A model generated the notes under the pieces. The model was not told the origin of the DNA. It saw only the letters and a list, made by a program, of their open reading frames with translations, and did not search any database. Shown here in pieces: positions 8,618 through 17,125 of a DNA stretch of 23,966 bases. A program made the position numbers and the translations under genes. How positions within the stretch are numbered: the first letter of the stretch is position 1; each line of letters opens with the position of its first letter. Origin of the DNA: Bacteroidota bacterium (GTDB lineage Bacteria; Bacteroidota; Bacteroidia; Chitinophagales; Saprospiraceae); contig JAKQGD010000631.1 of the NCBI GenBank assembly GCA_029573365.1, positions 1 through 23,966 of the forward strand. The letters run 5' to 3'.

Positions 8618-9607
8618 TTATGTTTCAAAAGGATATATAATTCCATTTTGTTTTCGCACTTCATCCATCACTTCCAGTAAAAGCAGGCTCATATCGTGAG
8701 ACATGACAGGACTTTCGGCCCTGCCTTCCAGTAGCAGTGAGTTGAAGTGCTCTGTTTCGTGCCAGTAGCCTCTGCCAGTTCGTCCGCAGTCCGTTCTGAC
8801 GGTGTGTCCCTGTTCATCTGTCACAAAAAAGTGATCCTGTTCGTGAAATCTTCCCGGTATGCTAATCTTTCCTTTGGTGCCGTAAATTTCACATTTGGTT
8901 TCTGTGTGCACTCTGAGGCTGGAATATAGGCTGGCTGTTGCTCCCTGTCCAAAGGTCAACAACACAGTGCATTCGTCATCGACGGCAGTATCAGTCAGTG
9001 TAGCAGATGATTTGATGTCTGTGGGTTTGCCCAATAAAAATAAACTTATAAACACAGGGTAAATGCCTATGTCAAGCAGTGAACCACCTGCCAGCATTGG
9101 ATTGAAAAGTCTGCTTTCGGCATCAAATGGACTTATAAAACCAAAATCTGCATTTATATGCCTTAGCTCACCTATCCGGCCCTCGATGATGGTGTTTCTG
9201 ACTTCGGCTACAGCCGGAAGTAAAGCGGTCCACATGGCTTCCATCAATAACAGTTTTTTAGAGGAAGCCAGAAGGCTCATTTGCCTGAACTGCGTGACAT
9301 TGACGGCTGCAGGTTTTTCTACCAATACATGTTTGTTGTGGTCCAGGCATAACATTGTATGGCTGTGGTGCAAGGAATGAGGAGTCGCTATATACACCAC
9401 ATCCACCTGAGGGTCAGAGGCAAGTTCTGTATAATTATTGTACCATTTTTCTGCACAGTATCTTTGAGCAAATTGCTCAGCCGTTGCTGCATTTCTGGAG
9501 GCACAGGCTATGAGTTTTCCGGTTTTGCTCAGTGCCAGGTCCTGGGCAAATTTTTCCGCTATTTTGCCGCATCCGAGTATTCCCCACCTGATACGATCAA
9601 CCGGCAT
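8618..9607 (-). CDS. Gfo/Idh/MocA family NAD(P)-dependent oxidoreductase
   Basis: 329-residue dehydrogenase of the glucose-fructose oxidoreductase/inositol dehydrogenase family. The N-terminal Rossmann fold has WGILGCGKIAEKF (residues 8-20, GxGxxA). The family motif EKPAAVN (97-103) contains the catalytic-region lysine, and DIGIYPVFISLFLLG carries the family's glycine and histidine-equivalent region. It resembles the dihydrodiol/D-xylose dehydrogenase-like subgroup, but the substrate cannot be told. The frame extends upstream to 9721; ATG 9607 is chosen because the Rossmann strand begins about 5 residues later. This start overlaps the end of the esterase gene by 11 bases, which suggests translational coupling. 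Confidence 0.88.
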   Translation of the reverse strand: MPVDRIRWGILGCGKIAEKFAQDLALSKTGKLIACASRNAATAEQFAQRYCAEKWYNNYTELASDPQVDVVYIATPHSLHHSHTMLCLDHNKHVLVEKPAAVNVTQFRQMSLLASSKKLLLMEAMWTALLPAVAEVRNTIIEGRIGELRHINADFGFISPFDAESRLFNPMLAGGSLLDIGIYPVFISLFLLGKPTDIKSSATLTDTAVDDECTVLLTFGQGATASLYSSLRVHTETKCEIYGTKGKISIPGRFHEQDHFFVTDEQGHTVRTDCGRTGRGYWHETEHFNSLLLEGRAESPVMSHDMSLLLLEVMDEVRKQNGIIYPFET

Positions 9608-10358
9608 GGGCTTCGTTTTTTGTGCATAACCATCTGACCATAGATGTAAATTCTCTTCCCCATAGTACTTCATTGTGTTTGCCGCGGTCCTTGATGACCA
9701 CTTTAAATGTGGATTCATCATAACCTTTGTTTTTAAGGGCCCAGTAAGTTTTCTGGAGCGTAGCTTTCATACCTTTGCTTTCGTTGACACTTCCCATAAC
9801 ATATATCTTAGCATTGTGTTCCTTGTTGGGAATATTGAGGACTTGGGGATACAGCCAGAACGCCGGCGAAAAGACACCTGCTTTTCCAAAAATTGAGGGC
9901 ATCCTGGTAGCCGCATAAAAGGACATCAGTCCGCCCATGGAACTGCCGCAAATCATTGTATTTTCTCTGTCAGTGAGGGTCCTCAGATGATGGTTTACCT
10001 TTTGCCTGAGCTCATGGACTATAAAATCAAGGTATTTATCGCCCTCGGCGTGCCGGAAAAGTTTGTGCCTGTGAGGTGGCAGGTATTCAGAACCGCGGTA
10101 CACGCCACCGTTGTCCACGCCTACAATGATACACTGCAGATGATAGGGGAGCTGGTCCATTTTTTCTTTGAGCCCCCAGGGCATGGCAAATGCTGTGGAT
10201 GCATCAAAAAGATTCTGGCCATCGAGCATGTATATGACAGGAAAGCTTTTTTCCGGATATTTGTAGTAAGCCGCCGGCAGTAGGATTCTTGTCGTTCGCC
10301 ACCTATTGAGCGAGGACATAAAAATATCCTGAACAAACAGCTGCGATGAATATTCCAT
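9597..10358 (-). CDS. Esterase of the putative-esterase (Fes/IroE, esterase D-like) alpha/beta-hydrolase family
   Basis: 253-residue alpha/beta hydrolase. FPVIYMLDGQNLFD (39-52) and IIVGVDNGG (77-85) are family-typical strands and oxyanion region. The nucleophile elbow ICGSSMGG (136-143) puts the catalytic serine at 140, and His228 in GKHNE is the probable catalytic histidine. There is no signal peptide, so it is likely cytosolic. It is the first gene of a minus-strand group with the oxidoreductase (11-base overlap) and the amidase. Known relatives act on carboxyl esters, including siderophore trilactones, but nothing here points to iron uptake, so the substrate is open. Confidence 0.87.
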   Translation of the reverse strand: MEYSSQLFVQDIFMSSLNRWRTTRILLPAAYYKYPEKSFPVIYMLDGQNLFDASTAFAMPWGLKEKMDQLPYHLQCIIVGVDNGGVYRGSEYLPPHRHKLFRHAEGDKYLDFIVHELRQKVNHHLRTLTDRENTMICGSSMGGLMSFYAATRMPSIFGKAGVFSPAFWLYPQVLNIPNKEHNAKIYVMGSVNESKGMKATLQKTYWALKNKGYDESTFKVVIKDRGKHNEVLWGREFTSMVRWLCTKNEAHAG

Positions 10359-10416
10359 ATCCCTCTTTTCTGATTTTTTTCACTATAACAAAAAAAAGCA
10401 TGCAAAGGGTTTGACT

Positions 10417-10428
10417 AAGCTGCAGCTT
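10417..10428. promoter_or_regulatory. Perfect 12-bp palindrome between divergent genes
   Basis: AAGCTGCAGCTT is its own reverse complement. It sits between the divergent esterase and methyltransferase genes, 31 bases before the methyltransferase ATG. It could be a dimeric regulator site, but a single short palindrome can also arise by chance. Confidence 0.25.
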
Positions 10429-10459
10429 TATCATAACATTGTCTGCTAAAGCTGGTTTT

Positions 10460-11101
10460 ATGGATGTTCATTGCAGGCTTTGCTTGAATAAAAAATTGGA
10501 GAAAATCGATGCATCATTCAAAGGACGCAGTTACTACCACTGTAATGATTGTGACTTGATAATGGCCGATAAAGCCAGCCTGCCAGACCCTGAAACCGAA
10601 AAATCAAGATATCTGCTCCACCAGAATGAAGCTACAGATTTGGGTTATGTCCGGTTTTTGTCTCAGTTACTCGAGCCTTTGTGTGCTTACATTTGCCAGG
10701 GTTCTTCGTGCCTTGATTATGGGTGTGGCCCCAATCCTGTGCTTGCTACCATGCTTAGAGAAGGTGGCCATCATTGTGAATTGTACGATCCATACTTTTA
10801 TCCGTTGTTTCCTGCGGGAAAGTTTGACGTCATCGTGGCAACAGAGTGCTTCGAGCATTTTCATCAACCGCTGATGGACATAGAAAAGGTGATTTCAAAG
10901 CTCGCCTCGGGAGGTATCCTGGCAGTGATGACCGATACATGGACTGATTTTACTACTTTTGCCAACTGGCATTACATCCGGGATGTCACCCATGTATCCT
11001 TTTACCACTTAAAGACCATGGCCCTGATATCGGAGCATTTTGGTCTTAAACCCTTATATTCAGACAATAAAAGGGTGTTTATATGGCAATTAATTGCTTA
11101 G
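10460..11101 (+). CDS. Zinc-ribbon class I SAM-dependent methyltransferase
   Basis: 213-residue protein. An N-terminal zinc ribbon is visible (Cys5, Cys8, Cys28, Cys31: CRLC and CNDC). A Rossmann-type methyltransferase domain follows, with SAM motif I LDYGCGPNP (85-93), an acidic residue at the end of the next strand (LYDPYF, Asp110) and the motif ATECFEHF (127-134). The substrate is unknown; relatives include small-molecule and sugar methyltransferases. An in-frame TTG at 10439 would add 7 residues. ATG 10460 is preferred because the zinc ribbon begins directly after it. The gene is divergent from the esterase, and its last 4 bases overlap the end of the converging MFS gene. Confidence 0.82.
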   Translation: MDVHCRLCLNKKLEKIDASFKGRSYYHCNDCDLIMADKASLPDPETEKSRYLLHQNEATDLGYVRFLSQLLEPLCAYICQGSSCLDYGCGPNPVLATMLREGGHHCELYDPYFYPLFPAGKFDVIVATECFEHFHQPLMDIEKVISKLASGGILAVMTDTWTDFTTFANWHYIRDVTHVSFYHLKTMALISEHFGLKPLYSDNKRVFIWQLIA

Positions 11102-12258
11102 TAGAGAACAATGTTTTTCGACCTGTAAAACCAGAACAGACACAACAGTCCCACAAAAGCCATGCCCCATGGCAGAGAGGTGAGTTTGGAGATAAAGCCG
11201 ATGATCACAGGCCCTCCCAGAAAACCGGTCATCGCAAAGGTATTCATCAGTGCCAGGCCGCCGGCATCTGGCAGGTCGGGACATCTGGAAGCACTGGCGT
11301 ACAGTATGGGAGCCCCGCAGGAGACGCCCATTCCTATAAAGGCAAACCCTATGATGGCTGTAAACGTGTAAGGCAAAACGACAATTATTAGAATGCCACA
11401 TATGGCCAGCAGAGCACCCGCCTGCAGTACTTCCTTCTTTCCTACAGCAGGTATTATCCTGTCTCCCAGCAATCTGCCCAAGGCCATAAACATCGAATAT
11501 CCAAACAGTCCCCACCCTTGGAAATATGGACTCGTCTGTACTATCTCCTTCATATAGAGTGAAGCCCAGTCAGTCATGGAGCCTTCTGTCATATTGATGC
11601 ACAAGCTGATGAGGATGATATAAAGCAATGTGCCTTTGGGCCAGATAAATTTGAATGAACCTGTTTGTTCTGCTGCGGTAGTATTTTTTTTAGGTATGTT
11701 CAGATTTTTTGCCGCTGCCACAGCCGCAACAAGGCTTAGAAATGCCATAACTGCCATGTGAGTAACTTCTGTCAATGGGAGCAAAAGAGTAATGCTTCGC
11801 ATCAAGGAGCCCGTCATCAGTCCCAGGCTGAACATACCATGGCAGGTGGCCATGATGTGGATGTTTCTCTCGGCTTCGGTACGTGTGGCACAAATGTTAA
11901 TTGAGACATTGAGCGTAGACATACACATGCCTACCACGACCAGTCCTGCAGCAACTTGCCACAGCGATGCAGCTAAAAATGGCAGCATGTAAGCAAGACA
12001 GATCACAGCCATGGAAATACCGGCTATTTTAGCGGCACCAAATTTCTGTACCAGCACGGCAGCACCCGTATTAAATGACAGAGCTCCTAATGGCAGGCAC
12101 AACAACAGTAAACCGAGTTGGGCATCATCTACATCGTAGCTATATTTTATATAGGGTATCAGTGTGGCCCAGTTGCCAAAAAGAAAGCCCAGTATAAAGA
12201 ATCCCACACCTATGGATAAGGTAAGCCTGTCTGTCAGATAGTCCCAGAGATGCTTCAA
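11098..12258 (-). CDS. MFS transporter, YbjJ-like
   Basis: 386-residue inner-membrane transporter with about 12 hydrophobic segments, beginning with SIGVGFFILGFLFGNWATL. The segment pattern, the central polar linker (about residues 195-210) and motifs such as GALSFNTGA and DRIIPAVGKKEV suggest the YbjJ-type branch of the major facilitator superfamily. The transported compound is unknown. The only workable start is TTG at 12258: an in-frame stop lies 42 bases upstream with no ATG or GTG between, and the next internal Met is about 80 residues in, which would remove two helices. It follows sppA by 51 bases on the same strand without a visible promoter or terminator, so co-transcription is likely. 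Confidence 0.85.
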   Translation of the reverse strand: MKHLWDYLTDRLTLSIGVGFFILGFLFGNWATLIPYIKYSYDVDDAQLGLLLLCLPLGALSFNTGAAVLVQKFGAAKIAGISMAVICLAYMLPFLAASLWQVAAGLVVVGMCMSTLNVSINICATRTEAERNIHIMATCHGMFSLGLMTGSLMRSITLLLPLTEVTHMAVMAFLSLVAAVAAAKNLNIPKKNTTAAEQTGSFKFIWPKGTLLYIILISLCINMTEGSMTDWASLYMKEIVQTSPYFQGWGLFGYSMFMALGRLLGDRIIPAVGKKEVLQAGALLAICGILIIVVLPYTFTAIIGFAFIGMGVSCGAPILYASASRCPDLPDAGGLALMNTFAMTGFLGGPVIIGFISKLTSLPWGMAFVGLLCLFWFYRSKNIVLY

Positions 12259-12309
12259 GTGTTGTCGGTTTTTAAACTGGAATGGCGGAGTTACTGTCTA
12301 TTGTGCCGG

Positions 12310-14082
12310 TTAATTAAAGTCAAAGATAAACGGCAGTCGAGCATTTGGTTCTTTACACCTTAGGATTGATTTTACGGTAGTATAATAGTGCCAAAGTTTC
12401 TTTTCTTCTGCTGTAAGTGAGAGAAAAGATGCATCCTCATCATTTCCCTGGCTTTTTTGCACCTCTCTGATGAGGTTGGCTATAAAGTCATCTTTAAGAA
12501 ACGGATATTCTACCACCTTGTATTTTTCTGTACCAGCTTTTTTGGCGGCTATGACTATGGCGTCATCCAGATCGCCCAATACATCTACCAATCCTATTTC
12601 AAGGCCTTTTTTACCGGTCCAAACTCTGCCCTGGGCTATGGATTTAGTGCTGTCAACAGAGAGTTTTCTTCCTTTCGATACCCTATCAATAAACAAGTCA
12701 TATATCTCCAGGGTGGATTCCTGGAGCAGGGCTTTCTCCTTGTCGGAAAGGTTGTTAAAAGGACTGAAGCCTGTGGCAAATTCATGGGTTTTTATCGTGT
12801 CAAAATTGATTCCAAGCTTTTCGTTCATCAGTTTTGTAGCATTCGGAAACATCATAAAAACACCAATAGAGCCGGTAAGTGTATTGGGTTGAGCTACTAT
12901 GGTGTCGGCACCTGCGGCTATGTAATATCCGCCCGAGGCAGCATAATCGCCAAACGATGCTATCACAGGTTTACCGGCTTCTTTAATCTTTTCCAGTTCC
13001 CGCCATATCATGTCGCTTGTCACAGCATTGCCCCCGGGCGAATTTACCCTGAGCACCACTGCTTTGATTTTATCGTCTTTTCTGATTTTGGCCAGCATAT
13101 TCAGGTATCTTTTTTCACTGATGATGCCTGGTTCGTCGTTGCCATATATGATTTCACCTTCTGCATGTACTACGGCGATTTTGTCTTTGCCGTCTTTAGA
13201 TTCAACATCGGCCATTTGGTCGTATTTGGCAAGGCTTAGATATTTGACCTTTTGTTTTTCCTTGAGGCCCAGTTTTTTAGCCATAAAATCTTCAATCTCA
13301 TCCCTGTACATAAGGCCGTCGACCAGTCCGTTTTCCAGGGCTTTCTGTCCGGTCCGTCCTTCCAGGCCCGACATGATGGCGTGTATTTTCTCCTTTGACA
13401 ATTTGCGGTTTGCCGCCAGACGCTCTACCATGATGGTTTCCATGTCAGTTAGAAATTCCCGGGTCTGCAGCTTGTTAAATTCGCTCATCTCAGTGAGCCT
13501 GAATGGTTCTGTAGCACTCTTGAAGTTGCCCGCATAAAAGATGTTCATATCGACACCTATTTTATCCAGCATATTTTTAAAGAACGGTATTGCGGCCCCG
13601 TATCCTTTAAGGTCGACACCACCACGCGGATTGATAAACATAGAATCCGCCACCGAACAAAGGAAATACGAAGATTGTGTGTGTGCGTCAGCATATGAAT
13701 ATATAAATTTTCCGCTTTCGCGGAATTGCTGCAATCCATCCATCAGGCTCAAAAGCGTGGCCTGTCCCATAGATACTGACTGATTTTCGATCAGGATGCC
13801 TTTTATCTTGTCGTCATTGGCAGCAGCCTCCAGCAATTTGAGGATGCGTCTCAGCCCTAAGCTTTCTTTGGCACCTGTAAATATGTTGGCGTCCTGAGCT
13901 ATATTGTCCGTTTTTTCGGGTATGAAGTCCTCAAGATGCAATCTGAGAACTGTATTTTTGGAGTATGTTTCCTTGTTCATGGCCCCTGAAATACCCATGG
14001 CAAAGAGGATAAAAAATCCAAATGCAAAAACGGCTACAACTCCAAGACATGAACCCAGAAAGGCGGTAAAGAAATTTTTCAT
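12310..14082 (-). CDS. sppA: Signal peptide peptidase SppA, 67K type
   Basis: 590-residue inner-membrane serine protease that degrades cleaved signal peptides and other membrane fragments. An N-terminal membrane anchor (about 5-32) precedes two tandem ClpP-like domains, as in the E. coli long form. The Lys/Ser dyad is split between the halves as expected: Lys188 in AGNFKSATEPF is the general base and Ser383 in DYAASGGYY is the nucleophile. RVNSPGGNA (345-353) forms the oxyanion region and TGSIGV (403-408) is also typical. The length fits the 67K family and not the short archaeal/Bacillus form. The ATG at 14082 starts the membrane anchor. The MFS gene lies downstream in the same direction. Confidence 0.95.
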   Translation of the reverse strand: MKNFFTAFLGSCLGVVAVFAFGFFILFAMGISGAMNKETYSKNTVLRLHLEDFIPEKTDNIAQDANIFTGAKESLGLRRILKLLEAAANDDKIKGILIENQSVSMGQATLLSLMDGLQQFRESGKFIYSYADAHTQSSYFLCSVADSMFINPRGGVDLKGYGAAIPFFKNMLDKIGVDMNIFYAGNFKSATEPFRLTEMSEFNKLQTREFLTDMETIMVERLAANRKLSKEKIHAIMSGLEGRTGQKALENGLVDGLMYRDEIEDFMAKKLGLKEKQKVKYLSLAKYDQMADVESKDGKDKIAVVHAEGEIIYGNDEPGIISEKRYLNMLAKIRKDDKIKAVVLRVNSPGGNAVTSDMIWRELEKIKEAGKPVIASFGDYAASGGYYIAAGADTIVAQPNTLTGSIGVFMMFPNATKLMNEKLGINFDTIKTHEFATGFSPFNNLSDKEKALLQESTLEIYDLFIDRVSKGRKLSVDSTKSIAQGRVWTGKKGLEIGLVDVLGDLDDAIVIAAKKAGTEKYKVVEYPFLKDDFIANLIREVQKSQGNDEDASFLSLTAEEKKLWHYYTTVKSILRCKEPNARLPFIFDFN

Positions 14083-14116
14083 TATAAGATGCTTTGGCTG
14101 CTTGTTTTATATGGTG

Positions 14117-14124
14117 CAAAAATA
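14117..14124 (-). promoter_or_regulatory. Likely -7 promoter element of sppA
   Basis: Read on the minus strand, the bases are TATTTTTG, an exact TAnnTTTG match 34 bases upstream of the sppA ATG. No well-placed TTG -33 element is seen; the nearest TTTG is only 12 bases upstream. Confidence 0.4.
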
Positions 14125-14227
14125 GTCATTGGCTCGCAAACAGACTTAATTTATTCGCCCAACCTATGGTTTTAATATACCATCGGCTGCAATGGCTCTG
14201 TTTATCCAATTATTCACCCCAATAATC

Positions 14228-14255
14228 TTGCTCTCATAAAAATATATTACTTTTA
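14228..14255 (+). promoter_or_regulatory. Possible promoter of the TRAP transporter operon
   Basis: TTG at 14228-14230 is followed after 17 bases by TACTTTTA (14248-14255), which matches TAnnTTTG except at the last base. The predicted leader before the ATG at 14270 would be very short. Confidence 0.4.
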
Positions 14256-14269
14256 TAGCCGGTAACCTT

Positions 14270-14770
14270 ATGGATACGATGCAGTTAAACGAGTTGATCG
14301 AAAAATTTGTCCGTCAGGCAGGCATGGTAAGTGCCTGGCTAAATCCCTTGCTTGTGGTACTCATTTGTGCCGATGTGCTGCTGAGATATCTGTTTAATCA
14401 ATCTGCCAACTGGATTCTGGAAATGGAATGGCATTTGTTTGGAATGATTTTTCTGCTCGGAAGTGCGTATACTCTGCAGGAGGACAAACACGTCAGAGTC
14501 GATGTGTTGTACCACCGCCTGAGCCTCCGGTGGCAATCGGTGATTGACATCATTTGTACCTTGGTATTACTGATACCATGGTGTATCGTCGGGATCATAA
14601 CTTGTTATAACTATGCCTCCAATTCATATTACATCCTTGAAGGTTCACCCAATCCCGGCGGCCTTCCCTGGTGGTTTGTCATTAAGTTTCTGATGGTGGT
14701 TTGTTTTGTTCTTTTGCTTTTACAGTCACTGGTTATGATTGTAAAAAAGATTAAAAATCTGACGTCATGA
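14270..14770 (+). CDS. dctQ: TRAP transporter small permease subunit (DctQ family)
   Basis: 166-residue inner-membrane protein with four predicted helices: about 22-41 (AWLNPLLVVLICADVLLRYL), 50-66, 90-113 and 134-157. The motif ADVLLRYLFNQSANWILEMEWHL and the cytoplasmic EDKHVRVDVLYHRLS segment are typical of DctQ. In TRAP systems it pairs with DctM to import carboxylates, keto acids or related small acids, driven by an ion gradient. Its stop overlaps the dctM start by 4 bases (ATGA), which implies translational coupling. No substrate-binding DctP gene is adjacent. The symbol names the family; the substrate is not known. Confidence 0.9.
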   Translation: MDTMQLNELIEKFVRQAGMVSAWLNPLLVVLICADVLLRYLFNQSANWILEMEWHLFGMIFLLGSAYTLQEDKHVRVDVLYHRLSLRWQSVIDIICTLVLLIPWCIVGIITCYNYASNSYYILEGSPNPGGLPWWFVIKFLMVVCFVLLLLQSLVMIVKKIKNLTS

Positions 14771-16068
14771 GTCTGGAGCTTGGTGCATTGCTGCTGTTTG
14801 TTTTTTTATTTTTGTTTTTATTTTCCGGCTATCCGGTTGCTTTTGTACTCGGGGGAGTTTCTGTTATTTTTTTGGTTCTTTTTGTTCCGGATTTTATGTC
14901 TTTACTGCCCCTGCGTATCATGGGTACCATACAAAACTATGTTTTGCTTGCCGTGCCGCTGTTTGTTTTTATGGGGCTGGTTCTGGAAAAATCAGGCATA
15001 GCCGAGGAGCTCCTTACCTCCATGGGCGTATTGTTTGGCCGGATAAAGGGAGGACTGGCCTATTCGGTTGTCATTGTTGGTACGCTGCTGGCGGCATCCA
15101 CAGGTATCGTTGGAGCCACGGTAATTGCCATGGGACTGATAAGCCTTCCTATCATGCTCAGAAAAAATTATTCTGTACCACTGGCCACAGGCATCATAGT
15201 GAGCTCAGGCACTCTGGGGCAGATTATACCTCCGTCCGTCATTCTCGTGCTATTGGGTAGTGTGCTCAACGTTGCCGTGGGCGATCTGTTTAGGGCAGCA
15301 GTAGTGCCGGGACTTTTGATAGTTGTATCTTATTTGTTGTACATATTTGCTTTTAGTCAGCTATGGCCTGAAAAGGCACCGGCACTCCCTGAAGAGGAGG
15401 TTAGACAATACAAAGGCAAGGGCTACGTGGGCAGGCTGGTAAAGTCTTTCCTGTATCCCATGTTTCTGATTGTGGCTGTATTGGGAGTCATTTTTTCAGG
15501 CATAGCTTCGCCTACTGAAGCAGCAGCTGTGGGAGCCCTTGGAGCAGTTTTTCTGACATTGTTGCAAAAGAAACTCACCTGGCAACTCCTAAAGGGTGTG
15601 TCTGTAGAAACCACGCACCTGACATCAATGGTTTTTATGATTCTTATAGGAGCAACTACTTTTTCACTGGCTTTCAGGGGGCTGGGTGGCGACAAGTTTA
15701 TCATCGATGTCATAGAAAAAAGTAATCTGAGCCCCAATCAGTTTTTATTTCTGGTCATGTTGCTGGTGTTCATCGCAGGTTTTTTTATAGACTTTATTGA
15801 AATTATTTTTATCATCGTACCTATTGTGGGACCAGTATTTATGAAGTTTCAGATGGACCCATTGTGGATAGGCATATTGCTGGCACTCAATCTGCAGACT
15901 TCCTTCCTGACACCCCCATTTGGCTTTGCTTTGTTCTATTTAAAAGGTGTGGCTCCACCGGAAGTAAAGACCTCTGATATGTACAAGGGCATTGTTCCCT
16001 TTATCATTTTGCAATTGTTGGTACTCAGCCTAGTGGCTTTGTGGCCCGGTTCCCTGAAAATAATATGA
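14767..16068 (+). CDS. dctM: TRAP transporter large permease subunit (DctM family)
   Basis: 433-residue inner-membrane protein, about 12 hydrophobic segments, the normal length for DctM. Family motifs include the GYPVAFVLGGVS start, SGIVGATVIAMGLISLP, SGTLGQIIPPSVILVLLG, FSGIASPTEAAAVGALGA and LQTSFLTPPFGFALFYLKG near the C-terminus. These regions form the ion and substrate path of the transporter. It is coupled by a 4-base overlap to dctQ. It converges with ruvB, with only 10 bases between stop codons and no terminator seen in the gap. The substrate is unknown. Confidence 0.94.
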   Translation: MSLELGALLLFVFLFLFLFSGYPVAFVLGGVSVIFLVLFVPDFMSLLPLRIMGTIQNYVLLAVPLFVFMGLVLEKSGIAEELLTSMGVLFGRIKGGLAYSVVIVGTLLAASTGIVGATVIAMGLISLPIMLRKNYSVPLATGIIVSSGTLGQIIPPSVILVLLGSVLNVAVGDLFRAAVVPGLLIVVSYLLYIFAFSQLWPEKAPALPEEEVRQYKGKGYVGRLVKSFLYPMFLIVAVLGVIFSGIASPTEAAAVGALGAVFLTLLQKKLTWQLLKGVSVETTHLTSMVFMILIGATTFSLAFRGLGGDKFIIDVIEKSNLSPNQFLFLVMLLVFIAGFFIDFIEIIFIIVPIVGPVFMKFQMDPLWIGILLALNLQTSFLTPPFGFALFYLKGVAPPEVKTSDMYKGIVPFIILQLLVLSLVALWPGSLKII

Positions 16069-16078
16069 CTTTATAGGT

Positions 16079-17104
16079 TTACCCAAATAGGGTACCTGCT
16101 ACGCCGGGGGGTACTTTTCCTACATGTTTGTAGGCTTTGGCTGTGGCCTCTCGTCCGCGGGGTGTTCTCTGGATGTATCCCTCCATGATGAGAAACGGTT
16201 CGTGCACTTCTTCTATGGTGCCCGGCTCCTCACCGACAGCAGTTGCTATTGTATTTAGACCGACCGGTCCTCCCTTAAATTTTTCAATGATGGTGGTGAG
16301 TATCCTGTTGTCCATTTCGTCCAGCCCGCTTTCGTCTACATTGAGAGCATCCAGGCCAAATTTGGCTATTTCCACATTGATGGTACCATCGCCCTTGATC
16401 TGAGCAAAATCACGTATTCTTCGCAGCAAGGCATTGGCTATCCTTGGTGTGCCTCTGCTACGCCGGGCGATTTCGAGTGCTCCTTCCTCATCGATGACGA
16501 GGCCCAGGATTTCAGAACTCCTGTAGAGGATTCTTTTGAGTGTAGCTACATCGTAGTAATCCAGCAGAAAGGTGATGCCAAACCTGGCCCTCATAGGAGC
16601 CGTGAGAAGCCCCATCCTTGTTGTAGCCCCGATCAGCGTAAAGGGATTGAGATTTATTTGTATACTTCTGGCATTGGGTCCAGAGTCGATCATGATGTCT
16701 ATGCGATAATCTTCCATGGCCGAATACAGATATTCTTCCACGACATTGTTTAGCCTGTGTATTTCGTCTATAAAAAGGACGTCACCCTCCTCGAGGCTGG
16801 TCAGTAACCCGGCGAGGTCACCCGGCTTTTCGAGCACCGGACCCGAGGTCATCTTCAGATTGGTTTCCAGTTCGTTGGATATAATGTGCGACAGGGTAGT
16901 CTTGCCCAGGCCTGGAGGGCCGTGCAGAAGTACGTGGTCAAGGGCTTCCTCCCTGAGTTTTGCTGCCTTGATAAATACATTTAAATTTTCCACGATTCTG
17001 GGCTGACCATGGAATTCCAGCAAGGCTTTTGGCCTCAGAGCCTTCTCTACTTGCTTGTCCTCAGGTCTGAAATGTGCCTGTGTGGGGTCTAGGTTTTGAT
17101 TCAT
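16079..17104 (-). CDS. ruvB: Holliday junction branch migration helicase RuvB
   Basis: 341-residue AAA+ ATPase that, with RuvA, drives branch migration of Holliday junctions during recombination repair. The visible signatures are Walker A GPPGLGKT (62-69), Walker B FIDEIHR (111-117), sensor 1 GATTR (159-163) and the arginine finger region PMRARFGIT (170-178). The C-terminal winged-helix domain contains GLNTIATAVGEEPGTIEEV and PRGREATAKAY. The ATG at 17104 lies 21 bases after the stop of the iron-sulfur carrier gene, so the two form a probable operon. No ruvA or ruvC is present in the window, so the usual ruvAB pair is not adjacent here. Confidence 0.97.
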   Translation of the reverse strand: MNQNLDPTQAHFRPEDKQVEKALRPKALLEFHGQPRIVENLNVFIKAAKLREEALDHVLLHGPPGLGKTTLSHIISNELETNLKMTSGPVLEKPGDLAGLLTSLEEGDVLFIDEIHRLNNVVEEYLYSAMEDYRIDIMIDSGPNARSIQINLNPFTLIGATTRMGLLTAPMRARFGITFLLDYYDVATLKRILYRSSEILGLVIDEEGALEIARRSRGTPRIANALLRRIRDFAQIKGDGTINVEIAKFGLDALNVDESGLDEMDNRILTTIIEKFKGGPVGLNTIATAVGEEPGTIEEVHEPFLIMEGYIQRTPRGREATAKAYKHVGKVPPGVAGTLFG

Positions 17105-17125
17105 TGCCCTGAGTGATCCTTATAT

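Noticed and set aside
12457..13239. A 260-codon open frame on the plus strand inside sppA
   Set aside because: It lies wholly antisense to a gene with all SppA motifs, and its translation has no recognisable domain and unusual composition. It is a shadow of the coding bias of sppA.
14166..14183. Inverted repeat ATGGT/ACCAT between sppA and dctQ
   Set aside because: The stem is only 5 bp with an 8-base loop, too common in AT-rich DNA to support a function.
14199..14218. TTATCCAAT followed by TTATTCACC, resembling DnaA boxes, in the sppA-dctQ gap
   Set aside because: Only one is near consensus and neither matches fully. Two loose matches in an AT-rich intergenic region are expected by chance.
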